In this document: positions 1 through 12,000 of the stretch, piece by piece
How the letters are laid out: each line of letters opens with the position of its first letter
How positions within the stretch are numbered: position 1 is the stretch's first letter
From: Drosophila miranda
Taxonomy: Eukaryota > Arthropoda > Insecta > Diptera > Drosophilidae
DNA length: 64,000 nt
Assembly (NCBI RefSeq): GCF_003369915.1
Contig: NC_046675.1
Span: 15,996,001 to 16,060,000 of the forward strand
Reading direction: 5' to 3'
Program-made: the position numbers and the translations under genes
Notes under the pieces: model-generated
Databases searched by the model: none
Told to the model about the DNA's origin: nothing
The model's input: only the letters and a program-made list of their open reading frames with translations

Positions 1-2874
1 TGATCTTCTTGACCGTTCGATTGGAGTTGTTGGCCACATGCACATTGATCGATATCTTCTCGCCATGATGGTACAGCTCCTTGTCCAGGCTGGCCTCCAG
101 ATGGATCTTATTCGGCTTCATCATGAACTCCTTGCTCACCTCAATCGATGGCTGCTCCCCGACCTTGGACGGGGCATACATGACCTTCCGTATGGTTAGC
201 CGCACCGAGTTCCGTTTGTGTGGCTTGTCCTCGACGTGCTCACCTAATGTAGGATACACATAATTAGTAAGGGCCTGGCTATCCACTTGACTGGAATAAT
301 ATCATGTGACGTTTGCATATTTGGCTTAGAGGTGTGTCATATCTATCCCTAATGCGTGTGTGCTTCTCTTTGTGTGACTGGATGAATGAACGCTTAGTTA
401 TGTGCGTCATAGATGGTAGGCGGCGGGCATCGGCATCGGCACCGGCATTGTAACCAGATGAATCAGTTATCCCCTTCCCAACCATTGTATGTAGATCCCC
501 ACCAAATTCTGGGAATTCACATACAAGGGCATAGCGACAAGAGATGGTTTAGAGCCAGATACAGACAGCTCAATGCCAAGATTTTCTTGGTTGGTTTTCT
601 GTATTGCCCCAATTGAACGAAATGCTTTCCAAATTGAAGATCGTAAATCGTGCCGCGTCAAGAGGGGCTGAGTTAATTGTTTATGCCAAAAACATGGAGG
701 CAAAGCACATTAAATAAACAAATCAACATACGCCAAGTAAATAACAAGAAAGAGAGTCTATCGTTCAGACCCCGAAGCGTTTAATACTCTAGCAGATAGA
801 TGGGACTCCAAAGCGATCTTTTGTGGTCTAAATTAGACGAAATAATCAGATGAAAGTGATTTTTCTAAAGGATGTGGAGTGTGGTTGGTAGAGTGGTTTT
901 GGGAACAAGGTGTTCATGCTGCTGGCAGCAAAGAGAAGGGTATGTACGAAGCTACAGCTTGGAGACCAGCTTTAATGCCGATCAGCAATGTGAGAGTAGG
1001 AAATACTCGGTCATCATTGATAGTCATAACACCCTCTGATCGGGTATAGGAAGCTGCCAGAGATCCAGAGTGGGTGTGACGTGCTGTGGAACGCTTCTGT
1101 GAATAATTATTTTGAAAATCTCACATTTTATTTAGGTATCATCTAGTGCAGTGCAACAGTAGGCTGTCTATCTATATGTACATATGGCAAGGCCCACCCA
1201 AATGCCAATTGGGGTGCCGCTGCCGCTGCCGCCGCCGCCGCTCCGCTCTTTCATTAATCTCTTTATGGCCGCACACAAATTGGCAGAGCCTCCGCAACCA
1301 GATAAGAATGAGCGCCAGAAGCGGACAAAAGGCAAGAGCGCGCCGCACACAAAACAGATAGCAATGTGTGCCAAGTGCAAGCGAGATGGCCTGCCGCACT
1401 GTCCCGTCCCGTTCCAGGATGGGGCTTGGGAGCGAGGAGCGTAGAAGATGTGCGACTGCCAGTGCGCGTGCGAAACGCAAATATGCGCGCGTAACTTCCA
1501 TAAATCGCAGCTAATTTTTTCGCTGAACAAGCGGCGATCGTATATTGTTGTTAACCTATTATTATTACAAATAAGGAAAGGGGAGAACCGCTCTGCGCTT
1601 TAAGCTTTTGCAAGCAGAAAACAAAACCCCTGCCCCCCACCACTCTTCCAAAAATCAATTGAGTGTTTTTTGGGAGGAGCAGTGTGGAAAACGTCAGCAA
1701 AGTCAACGGGAGCGGCAGCGGCAGGGGCAGCGGCGCCTAATTAAAGCCAACAACAATACATATCTCGACTGTGATACAACCAGAGTCGAGAGCAGCGTTG
1801 GATTCCAATTAGAAGCGTCGAATTCCAATTAGGTGGGACGCTGCGTCATCAAACCTCCAATGACATTTTTGCGCAGTCCCCGCTGTCGCTCCATGTAGAC
1901 GTAGCTGGATTAATTAACCCCGCGTGTCCGCGTGACACATGCGCCACATTATACACATCTATACTCCACTCCACATATAGTATGTATGTACATGGGTACG
2001 TACTGCGGAATGTGGAATGTGGAAATGTACATATTTATGCATGTATTGACAATGCCTGACTGCTGCCGCCACTGTTGCAGTCGCTGCTCATCAATGATTT
2101 TGACTTTGCCTGACCGGAGCAGAACTCTCATACACACGCACGCACACACGCACAGATGTAGACACATACATTAATAATGGCCAACGAGGCAGGCAAGCCC
2201 TCGGCTGCCTGCCTGCCTGACTGCCAGCCATATGCCAAAGACTCACCCACAAATGCTTTCAGCTCGTAATCCACACCACAAGACTTGCCCACATCTCCGG
2301 GGGCCGGCTGCAAGGACACCGAGGCGGGGCAGTAGGGTGGCACTTCAAAGTAGAACGGATGTGCATTGGGGCCCAGCTTTTTAATCAGCCGCTCCTGAAG
2401 ACGGGTCATCGGGCGTTCCAGTTGCATGGGTGGGAAGATTTGCTCATGCGCTAAATACAGGTCCTTGCGGAATGTCAGACCCAGTACGTCCAGGTCCTCG
2501 CGACCATAGCGAAAGGCGGCCAGCACCTGGCCAAACACCTTGCGATCCTTGACATACTCGGGATCGATGAAGACCACCCCATCTATGGGATCTACGTGCG
2601 TCACATGGTCGACAAAGTCCCGTTTGCCCAGATACACGGTGATTTTGCCATTGGACGAACTCTTCTTGAAAACACGAGTCGCCTGCCGCCGTGAGCTGGC
2701 ATCGCCGCCAGCCTCGTCGAGGCCACCGCCCCCGCCGCCATCGACGGCAGTGCCGGCCGCTGTGACATTTGTGCTGGAGCCGCTGCCATTGCCGTTGCCG
2801 TTGCCTGTCGTGGATATGGCCGTTGTGGAGCCACCGCTGGCTGCTCCGTTTGTGCTGGGGGTCAGTGTGTTCAT
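1..2874 (-). CDS. krz: Kurtz, non-visual beta-arrestin (5' part, truncated by window)
   Basis: Beta-arrestins bind phosphorylated, activated GPCRs at the plasma membrane, desensitise them and link them to clathrin; Drosophila Kurtz also tunes MAPK and Toll signalling (family knowledge). Two coding exons are visible: 2874-2247 (209 codons plus one base, ending at a GTGAGT donor) and 243-1, entered after an ATTAG acceptor; the phases join as Gly-Glu-His-Val-Glu-Asp. Residues 1 to about 65 are a Gly/Ser/Thr/Asn-rich extension. The arrestin fold then begins with [20 protein letters not shown], followed by VDPIDGVV, the [19 protein letters not shown] strand (here [15 protein letters not shown]) and [13 protein letters not shown] in exon 2. 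The start is the only upstream in-frame ATG. The C domain, clathrin box and AP2 motif lie outside the window. The gene is divergent from mod. Confidence 0.95.
244..2246 (-). other. krz intron 1, no gene seen
   Basis: This is a two-kilobase phase-1 intron between the first two krz coding exons. It holds simple CA/GT-rich stretches, for example around 2136-2165, and no ORF with coding character. The ORFs on both strands at 1150-1530 overlap one another in a GC-rich patch and resemble no family I know. Confidence 0.8.
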
Positions 2875-3119
2875 TGTGTAGTCGTCGACGTTGTTCTAGC
2901 TGCTGCTGCTGCTCAGTTCCTTGCCCTGTGCTGCTGCTGCTGCGACTCCCTTGTTGCTGCGGCCCGTGGCTGGCTCTGGTTCCGGTCTGTCTGTATCTGC
3001 TCCAAAGTGTTTAGTCGCACTCACGCTCGTCGCTTCGCTCTTTGTTTTTGGCACTCCTCGCACTTCGAACAATAAATATGTGCGTTGGTGCTGGTGCTGC
3101 AATTTAATTTTTTATGTGT

Positions 3120-3200
3120 ATACTTTATCGCTTATCGATAAGCATTGTACGAAATTTCTAGGGATGAGCGATACATCCGTGTCTGTTGCTGGTCACGACT
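3120..3200 (-). promoter_or_regulatory. krz: krz promoter region with DRE and motif-7 site
   Basis: A perfect palindromic DRE, TATCGATA, lies at 3133-3140. About 25 bp further from krz, the minus strand reads CATCCCTAG (complement of 3160-3168), a match to Ohler motif 7. DRE with motif 7 is a TATA-less housekeeping promoter architecture in Drosophila. The likely krz 5' UTR therefore spans about 2875 to 3120. The exact start site is inferred. Confidence 0.55.
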
Positions 3201-3353
3201 ACTCTCAGAAACAACCATTCGCAATAGGTAGTCCTACGGTGATAAGCGCTCGCCGCCAGTTTTTATGTTTCAACGACCTTTCGAACTAATAAATAATAGC
3301 TGGAGGTAATGACCCTCGTCCTTCAAGCTTATCGCTCATAGAATGGCAGATGA

Positions 3354-3376
3354 ATATCGATATGGCGCCATCTATG
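3354..3376. promoter_or_regulatory. Candidate insulator site between krz and mod (dCTCF-like core plus ATCGATA)
   Basis: Complementary-strand reading gives TAGATGGCGCCATATCGAT. AGATGGCGCC fits the Drosophila CTCF core (AGRKGGCGC), and it abuts ATCGATA, a DREF/BEAF-type sequence. It lies between two divergent gene starts, the usual place for a Drosophila domain boundary. Binding is inferred from the motif only. Confidence 0.4.
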
Positions 3377-3464
3377 GTAGTGCTGTAAGTGTCTGAAACT
3401 AATTTCACGACGTTGCCATATCATGTTGGGCTGTTGCATTTGTTTAAATTTCAAAATATATATT

Positions 3465-3640
3465 TTTGTGTGTTTTAATATTTGAAGGAATATCAAAAAC
3501 GAAGAATATGTATAGAAATAGAAATTGAATTCGTCAGTATATTTGCGGTATATTTTTAAAATGAGACGGTATATTTTGGTATATTTCTGAGAGTCGGACG
3601 GTATATTTCCCCGATAAATCTGTTTCCCATCCCTATTACC
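3465..3640 (+). promoter_or_regulatory. mod: modulo promoter: cluster of Ohler motif 6 plus motif 7, in a repeat shared with two other promoters
   Basis: Five copies of the (K)TYRGTATWTTT element (Ohler motif 6) lie in 76 bp: GTCAGTATATTT at 3533-3544, then near 3544, near 3565, at 3575-3586 and at 3597-3608. Two of them match all 12 positions. A full motif 7 (CCCATCCCTATT core) follows at 3625-3637, placing the start site at about 3640-3700. The segment from about 3478 is clearly homologous to the minus strand of 28967-29139 (Map205 promoter) and more loosely to 30336-30472 (TXNDC9-like promoter). This is far longer than the motifs themselves. Confidence 0.7.
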
Positions 3641-3753
3641 ACGTGCGTTTTATTCCGCTTAAACCACGCGTTGTTCACATTTCGGCGACAAATTTGCCCG
3701 AAAGTAATCTATTTTAAATAGCCTGACTGACTGAAAACATTTTAACTAGCAAA

Positions 3754-5690
3754 ATGGCTCAAAAGAAACACGCTGTAGCCGCTGTAAAGAAGTCCGAGAA
3801 TGGTGTTAAGAAGCCAGTCGGCAACAAGCGCGGGGCAAAGCCAAAGGCGGCGCAGATCGACGAGGAGGTTGTGGCCACCCAAACGCAGACAAGGCAGTCC
3901 AAAAGAAAGCTAGAGCAACAAGTGCAGCAAAGCGAGGATGAGTCCGATTCCGAGCAGGATCAGAGTGCCGTCAAATCTGAGGAAGGCAGCGAGTCCGAGG
4001 TAAGTTTCACAGACAGCACGCTTCACGAAGAGCCGTAAGAAAAACCGCGTGTTTTGTGTTTTTTGTATTTGTAGGAAGAACAAAAAGGTTCAGATTTAAT
4101 TGATGGTGAAGCTGTTGAAGACGATGGCGATGAGGAGGATGATGATGATGACGATGAAGATGATGACGATGACGATGACGATTCTAGCGACGAACCTGGC
4201 CAGATTTCAAATGCAGGAAAACAACTGAGCGATTCCGAAGACGATGAACCTGTTGAGGCTCCCATAGCCAAGAAAAGCAAGGAAGCTGCCCCAGCAGCAG
4301 CAGCAGCTGCACCTGCGGCGTCACCCAAAAAGGGCGGCATTCCAAAAATAACTGTTGGCAAGATTCCAGCGGATGTTCCCAAGGATCAGGTTATTCACGT
4401 CTCCAACATACCAAATGGTAAGTTATTTAACGCCTTCTTCTTTAAAGTTAAATGATTTCTGGTGGTCGTTTTGCATTTGAGCTCACATTTGGATTTGGTT
4501 TAAACGTTTTTTCCAGAGTACAAACATCTCGATTTGGTTGCTCAGTTCACCAAATTCGGGCCCCTCATTGCAGTGAATCGTATTAAGGGAAAGAATGACG
4601 GCAACACTGTCTTCATTGCCTTCGAGACATCTGCAGCGGCCGAGGCCGCTCTGGAAGCCAAGGAGAAGGCCTTGACCTTCTACGGCAATGTTTTGGTCGT
4701 GGGTCGGCCATTCAACAAGGATGATCTGAATAATCGCACTGTTGCCGTGGGACTAGTTGGCCGCGATACCACCAAAGAGCAGTTGTCGACATTCTTCTCG
4801 AAGGTCGGTGATGTGGAGGCGGTCAACCTGTCCAACAACCGCAGCAACCCTACGGCTTTCGTGCGCTTCAAGTCTGTCGATTCCATGCCCAAGGCTCTCA
4901 AGCTGCACGGCACCGAGTTGAACTCTCGCTTCATTACCGTTCGCGAGCCCTCGTACAAGCTCAACTCGAAGAAGTCGCCCGAGCGTACGCTGATCGTCCA
5001 GAATGGTGCCAAGCACGAGTCCTTCAAGTCCGACGTTATTGAGAAGATCTTCAAGAAGTACGGCGACATTGTGGACATTGATGTTGTGTGCACCAACTAT
5101 GTCCTAGCCTTTGTCACATTCAAGGAGCCAGAGCAGGCCGCCAAGGCGCTGCTGCAGCTCAATGGCAAGACTGTCAGCGACTTGGAGCTCAAGTTGGAGC
5201 AATACACCTTCAACACATCGCCACGAACCGTTCTGGTGACAAATCTTGCTGCAGGTGGGTTTTCCCCCCTCCCCATTTCCAGCACCTTTTCCATACTAAT
5301 ATTTTTGTTCTTTTACTATTTGTAGATGTGACTGAGAGCGACCTACAGGAATTGCTTGGTGAGAGCGGTCAGATCGATTCCGTCACACTGCTGACACACA
5401 AGGCTCTGGTCAAGTTCGCCACCAACGATGGCTTCTGCAAGTCCTTCCTGTGCAATGAGCGCGTCGTGAAGAACCAGCCCGTATTCCTAGAGCCCAACTC
5501 GATGCTGAAGCACAAGCTGCTCAAAAAGAAGTCGACCTTGCACCGCAACGGCGGCGGCAACCGCAAGCCAGCCCCAGGTGCCGCCGGCCCACCAAAGTTC
5601 AACAAATTCGGCAAGAAGCCCTTCAACAAACGGCCAGCCCAGGACAACGGTGCAAAGCCTGCTTGGAAGAAGGTCAAGCAGGAGGTCTAA
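3754..5690 (+). CDS. mod: Modulo, nucleolar/chromatin RNA- and DNA-binding protein with four RRMs
   Basis: Modulo is a nucleolin-like protein of nucleolus and chromatin, a modifier of position-effect variegation and a Myc target (known for the fly gene). Exons: 3754-3999, 4075-4417, 4517-5254 and 5326-5690, all GT-AG, giving 563 residues, close to the usual length of about 540. Residues 1-82 are Lys-rich with Ser/Asp/Glu runs. A long acidic block (Asp/Glu, 4110-4195) and an Ala/Pro-rich patch follow, as in nucleolin. RRM1 starts near residue 187 (VIHVSNIPNE), RRM2 near 270 (RTVAVGLVGR), RRM3 near 353 (RTLIVQNGAK) and RRM4 near 433 (RTVLVTNLAADVTESDLQEL, spanning intron 3). The tail from about 505 is basic, Lys/Gly/Pro-rich. 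The start AAAATGGCTC has a good context. The gene is divergent from krz and convergent with Map205. Confidence 0.94.
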
Positions 5691-5935
5691 ACAGATTTTA
5701 GACTGGCTTAGTCTTAAGTTAATCCGTAATCCATAAACGCAAAACGCCCCTCCCTGCAACCCAATGCGAAATAGTGCGTTGAATTTAGTCATTAAGTCTG
5801 GCGGCGTCATCGGTGTTGGCGTCGCTTTTTCTTCTCCCCCCGTAAAAGATTTGTATATTACCCGATGTAAGGGCTGCTCTGCCGCCATTCACACCACCGA
5901 GCCGAAAGCTAAATAAAAAGAGTCGAGTAAATGCA
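5691..5935 (+). terminator. mod: mod 3' UTR and polyadenylation signal
   Basis: AATAAA at 5912-5917, some 220 bp after the mod stop codon, followed by a GT-rich stretch (GTCTTTTGTCGTCTTGTCTG). This fits a short 3' UTR ending near 5935. Confidence 0.7.
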
Positions 5936-6371
5936 AACAAACGCAAAACGTCTTTTGTCGTCTTGTCTGCCTACAAAGGCTGTGGGCCAATTTCATACAA
6001 AAAAACTGGTAAAAGTTGGTGCGAGAACAAATTGCAAATTACCAGCACGTACACACACACTCCGCGTATGGGTGTACCCTCTCTGCCCCCGAGACAAATG
6101 ATTCATTACACTTTGCACACGATGTCGCCGGTCGAGTGATTCATGCAAGCCAGCCAGCCTGCACTCCACACGCAAACTTTTTGATGGCCCTGCTCTGCGG
6201 TGGCGCTCCCATTGGCCGGCAGACCACTCGTAAGTCTCGTCTTTGTTCATGTCTTCTTGGCCACAATGCAAATGAGCAGAGGCGGCCGGCAGGCGGGGGG
6301 CCCAAGCCCAGGTCAGTTGCATTAAGTGGAAGTGGGGGCTTGGCTAGGTCACTGGCCATAATGAGCCCGAT

Positions 6372-6475
6372 TCACGACGCCCCCTTGGAGGACTCTGACT
6401 GATTGGGGAGCTCCTTGATGGCATCGACCATCAGCAACAGTTGGTAACGCAAGTAATTGCTCAGCGGTGGTGGTG
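6372..6475 (-). pseudogene. Isolated coding-like fragment, unidentified
   Basis: The minus strand reads an open frame with strongly biased codons (LSNYLRYQLLLMVDAIKEL) and a TGA stop at 6374-6372. No convincing splice acceptor or start precedes it; upstream is an A-rich run and then an AT-rich tract. It may be a terminal exon of an unseen isoform, a transposed exon scrap or chance. I do not recognise the peptide. Confidence 0.3.
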
Positions 6476-6498
6476 TTTTCTTTTTTGTATATTTAACA

Positions 6499-9024
6499 TT
6501 TATTAGTAATAAATTTTCTGTATTTTTGTGTAATATTTGTTAATTTCAGTTTTGTCACTACACAAATATGTTTGTTCTTGTTGACTGATATATATACTCG
6601 TATGTATTTATGTATGTATGCATGTATATGGTTTAGATAGATGTATATCGGCATATAGTATGTCTTGTATATTTTCCATTTGTTGTATATGTATATTTGA
6701 TAAATTATGTGTAGGTATTAGTTAGTTTTTGTTGATCTCATTTAGTTGTGGTTTAGTTTTAGTATCTTCTGCCTTTCTCTTTAAATATATTTTGTTGTTT
6801 AAGTACTTGTTTAGGGTTCTTCCATGCATGCATGTGTAATATATGTATATGTGTATAAAAAAGGAAATAATCCCTGGTCCGAGAGCCAAGGTCTAAATGC
6901 AACGGAGAATAAATTTCCAGCCATCCAGCAACAGCAGGCCCCTGCTGAATCCGTACCGTTCCGAACCCCACGGGCATTATTGGTTATGAATCACTTAATC
7001 AGTCTCTCTTCGAACTAGACGATAATAGGCTGTTGGGTTGAGGGGTTGAAGGGGGGCTGGGCCCGGGGCCGGGTCCGTCTGGTTAATTCAAGCACAACTA
7101 ATTGGAGCCGTGAAGGTCTTTGACTGGTCTGGATATCAGGGTTGGAAGGGGCCCGAGTCTCGTGCTTTCGACTCTTAAACTCTTTCAATAGATGTAATAT
7201 AATAATTATCATAATTTAGCTTATGCTTTAGTTAGCAAATTACTAGTAATAAGGCAAATGAAAGTGAAGGGCACTGGGGGCGGGGCGGGGCTGGGCAAAC
7301 CGAATAACGCAAATCAACCAACCAACTCTCTAAAAACATGGATAGGATCGATCGATCGTCGCATAGGCTTATCTAGGTAATACATACTTGTGTATTGTAT
7401 TATTGCATGCATTGTATATTTGATTTATGTGTGTAAATAGAGGCAAAACTTTCAACTCTAGCAACTTAATATCTAAAAACTTATCCACATTTCCCCCCCG
7501 ACAGGGCAGGGGACAGGTGACAGGGGAGGTGTTTACTTTCACAAAAGCAGGCAAAATTGGTTTTCTCAATACAATAAATTCGAGTCGTTGACGCTTTGGT
7601 ATCTCTCATTCTATATAAATATATTGAAACGGGATCTGTATATACTAAAACCAAAGGAATAAATTAAAAAATGAAATACAAATAAAATAAAACAAATCAA
7701 AAGTTGTAATGTTTCCTTTTTAAGTATTTTTTTGTTCGTTTTTGTTTAATTTTTAATTGGTAATATCGTTTTAAACATACAGTATATGTATAGAGAGTGT
7801 GTGTGATTCGGGGATGGTGCTGTAGAGTTACATTAAATGTTCGTTCTGCCGATTGCTTGCTGATGTTTGTCTTTAACGAATTAAAAAATAATAATACAAT
7901 TCAACCAGTTTCCTGGTGGCATAAAAAACTACTTTTCTAATGTGTTAAAACAGAAAACATTTCAAGATTTTTTTTTTTTCTGAAGTTAAAATGATACACT
8001 GGGTTAAAATTTAGATTGCTCTTCGGGTTTTCAAGCAAATTAAATTTTTGTAACTCTTTTCTTTTAAGTAAACTTGGAGGAACGTATACAAAACATTTTT
8101 AAATCAATAAAATATATGCGTGCGTGCTTGGAGGACAGTTAAAACACATCGATTCTTGCTTGAATCATTTAGTAATATTATAAGTTCTTTTTGTTTTCGT
8201 TTTTAAATGGTTAGCAGTCTAACATTTCAGCTGCGCAAATTTTGTTTGCTTTTCCTTCTTGTTCGATTAGTTTTGATTTTTTTATGGTTTTTCTTCTTCT
8301 TCTTCATATTAACTTGTTAGAACGCCGACTAATAGCTACAGTTATACTTTTTTTTGTTCTTCCTACACGATATTTTTTCATAGTTTTATTTGATTTTTGT
8401 TTTTTTTTTTTGCGTTTTCCCTTTTTGACAATGTTTTTTGTGTTTTTTTTGGGGGCTTCTTTCTTTTGCAATTGGGTTTTCTTTGCCTTTAAAAATGTTG
8501 CAAAAATGACAATTATTTTTTGTGGTTTTTAGCGATGCGCTTGGGTGCCGTCGTGCCGTTCGGAGCAAAACAAAAATTTCGCTTAGCACATGGGCGAAAG
8601 AAATAACAGAGCGTGTGAGGAACAATTACTAAAAAACTTAAATAAATGAGCGAGAAAAAACAGAGCACACCATATAGTATAATCATTTGCCACAGCGGTA
8701 CAAAAAACCTTCACAAAATAGCACAAAACGTTGCTTTCGCTCTGGGGCTTCGTTTTAATAACATACATTTAATATATATATAAATATCTATAAAGAAATC
8801 GAAATCGTAGTCGATGTATAAATAGATCGGTTCGGTTCGATTGCATTGGAGCATCGGTATCGGGGCCCACAATTCACAATTCGGGTTCGATTTTCTGTCT
8901 TAAAGTTTTCCGTTTCTTCTGTTTTCCCCATCTTATTTTCCTCTCTTGATGTCCGCGCGCGCACAAAGTACTTTAGCTTAATATGTTTATAATATTAGTA
9001 AAGTAATTCTCGTGTTTTTTTGCC
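6499..9024 (-). other. Map205: AT-rich 3' flank / probable long 3' UTR of Map205
   Basis: There are no coding-like ORFs; composition is T-rich on the plus strand. Minus-strand AATAAA signals lie at 8390-8385 and 6504-6499, so the Map205 3' UTR could be about 0.65 kb or about 2.5 kb. TATG/TGTA simple repeats occur at 6596-6640. Confidence 0.5.
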
Positions 9025-12000
9025 CTAGAAATCCAGCAGGGACACCTCTGCGGGTGGAGCTGCAGCTGGAGCTACAGCTGGTGCCTGTTCCTGATCCTGG
9101 GACACTGGGAACTCCTCTGCGACGACCTCTGCCTCGTGTGATCCGTTGCCGTTCTGGGTAATGGGTGGCTGCTGCTCCTCCTCGCCGTTGGTGGCCGGAG
9201 GAGCCGGCTCAGCCGGCACTGGTTTCCTAATGGGGGCCCCAGGGGCTGCACCCTTCATCGGGGTGGGCACCTTGCGCGCCTTTATAGCGGCCGGCGAGGC
9301 TTTGGAAGCGGCTGCTGTTTCTTTGGCTTTCGGTTTCAGCGGCGTGGTGGAGGCGCTTCCAGCTGACTTCAGAGGCGACGCCCTGAGCGTGTTGTTGCTG
9401 GTCTTCAGGGGCGAGGTCTTGCGCTGGGCCGCAGTCGTGGTCGAGCTCGAGGCCAGCAGGGAGCGTCGCGTGGTGGTGCTGCTGCTGCCGGTGGTTCCGC
9501 TGGCCGTCGAGTGCGTGAACTTGGGTGCCGGGCGGGCTGTGAAAGTCTTTGTGGTCGATGTGGTAGTAGTGCCAGTGCCTGTGCCATTGGCCGCTGTGGC
9601 CGACTTGACGCGAGTAGTGGTGGTGGTAGTAGTGCTGCTGCCTGCGGTGCTCTTGCCCAGTCCATGGGTCGTTGGCTTTGTGGGGCTACGAGCGCCCTGC
9701 GAGGATGCACTCGTTGTGGAAGCAGCAGTCGCCGCCTTGCGGGCTGTGCTGGCGCCAGTAGGGGCGGCGCTGCGAGGCGACGGCACCTTCGGCTTGGGTG
9801 CGGCAGTGCTGGTGGTGGTCGCCAAACGTGGCTTGGCCAGGCTGCCAGCACCGCTGCTGGCACCAGCTCCATTGGCCGTGGCCGAAGAGAGCGGCTTGCG
9901 TGCCGCCAGGCTGGCAGAGGCAGCGCTGCGAGCGGCTGTCGTTGTGCTGGCTGTTGTCTTGGTCAAAGTGCTGCCCAGGGGCTTGCTGGCCAACGGCTTG
10001 CTGGCGGGAGCCGTACGGCCGGCCGGAGCTGTCGCTGGCCGTGCACTGGCTGTGGTGGTGGTCCTGGGTGCCGGCTTGGCGGCAACAGTTCCCACCGAGC
10101 TGGTCAGCGGCTTGCGGGCAGTGGTGGCCGGCTTGCCAGCTGTCGACGACGATGCAGTCGTGGTCCTGGGAGCCACTGGTGCCGTCCGAGGGCGTGCTGC
10201 TGTTGTTGTGGGGCCTGTTGCGGGCTTCTTTGCCGCAGAAGGAGCTGCTGGCTTGGGCTTGGCAGCAGCCGTAGTGGTTGCAGGCTTTGCAGCCGGCTTC
10301 TTGGCATCAGTGGGAGTTGGTTTTCCCTTGGCCTTGGCAGCTGCGGCTGCGGCCACGGCAGTGCCGGCGACAGCGGCTGCAGCTGCAGCCACCACAGCAG
10401 CAGCGGCGACCACGGGGGGCTCCTCGGCAACGGGTTCGCTGGCGGCCACAGGGATGGGCTCTGCTTCAGCCACCGGAGTGTCGTCCAGGTCAAATGCATA
10501 AGAAACGGGTTTTACTGCTTCGGAAGTTGCTTCAGAGCTCACAGGCAGCTCGGGCTCTTGAAGAGCCGGAGCTGGTGCCTCCACAGCTGGCTCAGAGTAG
10601 AGCAGCACCGATGGCTCCGTAATCTCCTCCTGCTGGTGCACCGGCTCTGGGGTGGTATTGCTCTCGAAGCCATTGAAAAAGGGTGCAGCAGCCTCAGCTG
10701 GAACTGGAGCTGGAGCCTCAGCAGCAGCAGCAAAGTCGGGGAACACGTTGACGGGGGCGGGAGCGGGGGCGGGGGCGGCGGCTTCAGGCTCAGGGCTAAT
10801 CTGGTACTCCTCCTCGATGAGTTCCTCCTGCAATTGCAGCTGGTTGAAGTTTTCCTGTATTTCCGGTTGCAGCTCTTGGGCCACGATGACTTCCTCGGCC
10901 AAGTGTGCGGGCGTGAATGGCGCAGCAAATGGATTGATTCCCGGTGACGGGGCGAGCTGCTCGATGGAGCGTTGAGCCTCATAGCCGGAAGCTGCATTGA
11001 AGGCAGCGTACTCCTCCACCTGCGGAAAAGGAAAAACAAGTGGGTAGAAAAGATTATTAAGTGACGTGGAAAAGATTCGGGGGATTCGGGGGAATTGGAA
11101 ATGCTAGACACCACACCCCGAAGATGACTAAACTAAAATACAATTATCAACAACATCATCATCATCGCCATCGCCATCGCCATCGCCATCGCCGAAAGAC
11201 AACAAAAAGAAGCATTTGGTAAGTGTCTGGCCCTCCATTGTCGCTGTCTTCCAGTCTCCCGTTTGTCTGGAATCCCCCTTCTCGAAGTTTTCAGTGCTGT
11301 TAAATCGATAAATGCAATAAGCCCCCGTCCATTGAAAGACATCTCCGTTTGTCTGGGGGCACAACGCACACAGCAAAATGGTGGCACAACAGTTTTCCCT
11401 CTGCGCGTTACTTATGGCATTATTGCTCGTGGCTCGTAAAAATATCTGACAGATGCAGCAACCAAAGTATTTTGTGCTCCAACGAAAATAAATCACACCA
11501 CGAAGACAGACAGACAAATTTCCAGCTAAATAAATACGGAGGGAAAACAGGAATGAATATCATCTGGGCTGGCCTGGACTGTGGACTATGCTGTGTGCAT
11601 GCCCCACATGCCCCACATACGCGTATATAAAAGCAAGTGGATGGAATATTTTTTATATCGGGACAGCGACCGCGCCCCAAAGCAGGCATATATACATTTT
11701 CCAGGAAGGATTTTTGACGAAAAGAAATCAACTAAAGTGCTTTTAAATGGTGCATGTTTTATGGGACAATCTTGCCACCCACATCCCATATCCCACATCC
11801 GTAGGTAACACTGTAAAATTAATCCCAAAATGTGGTACAAAGTGGCAGCCCTTTCAGGACGATGCACTCAACCCCCGGGTAACTGTAGATTTCGGAGTAA
11901 ACTAAGGGGAGTGTTGTCTGCGCATTTGCCAGGGAGGGTCCAGGGTTGACACGCAGACACATTACTAATGCATACAAATTATGATAATGATGACATCAGC

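Noticed and set aside
9146-10947. Long plus-strand ORFs (451 and 478 residues) opposite Map205 exon 2
   Set aside because: They are antisense shadows of the Ala/Thr/Pro-rich Map205 exon; compositions are Val/Ala/Gly or Cys/Gly/Ser-biased with no domain and no splice logic.
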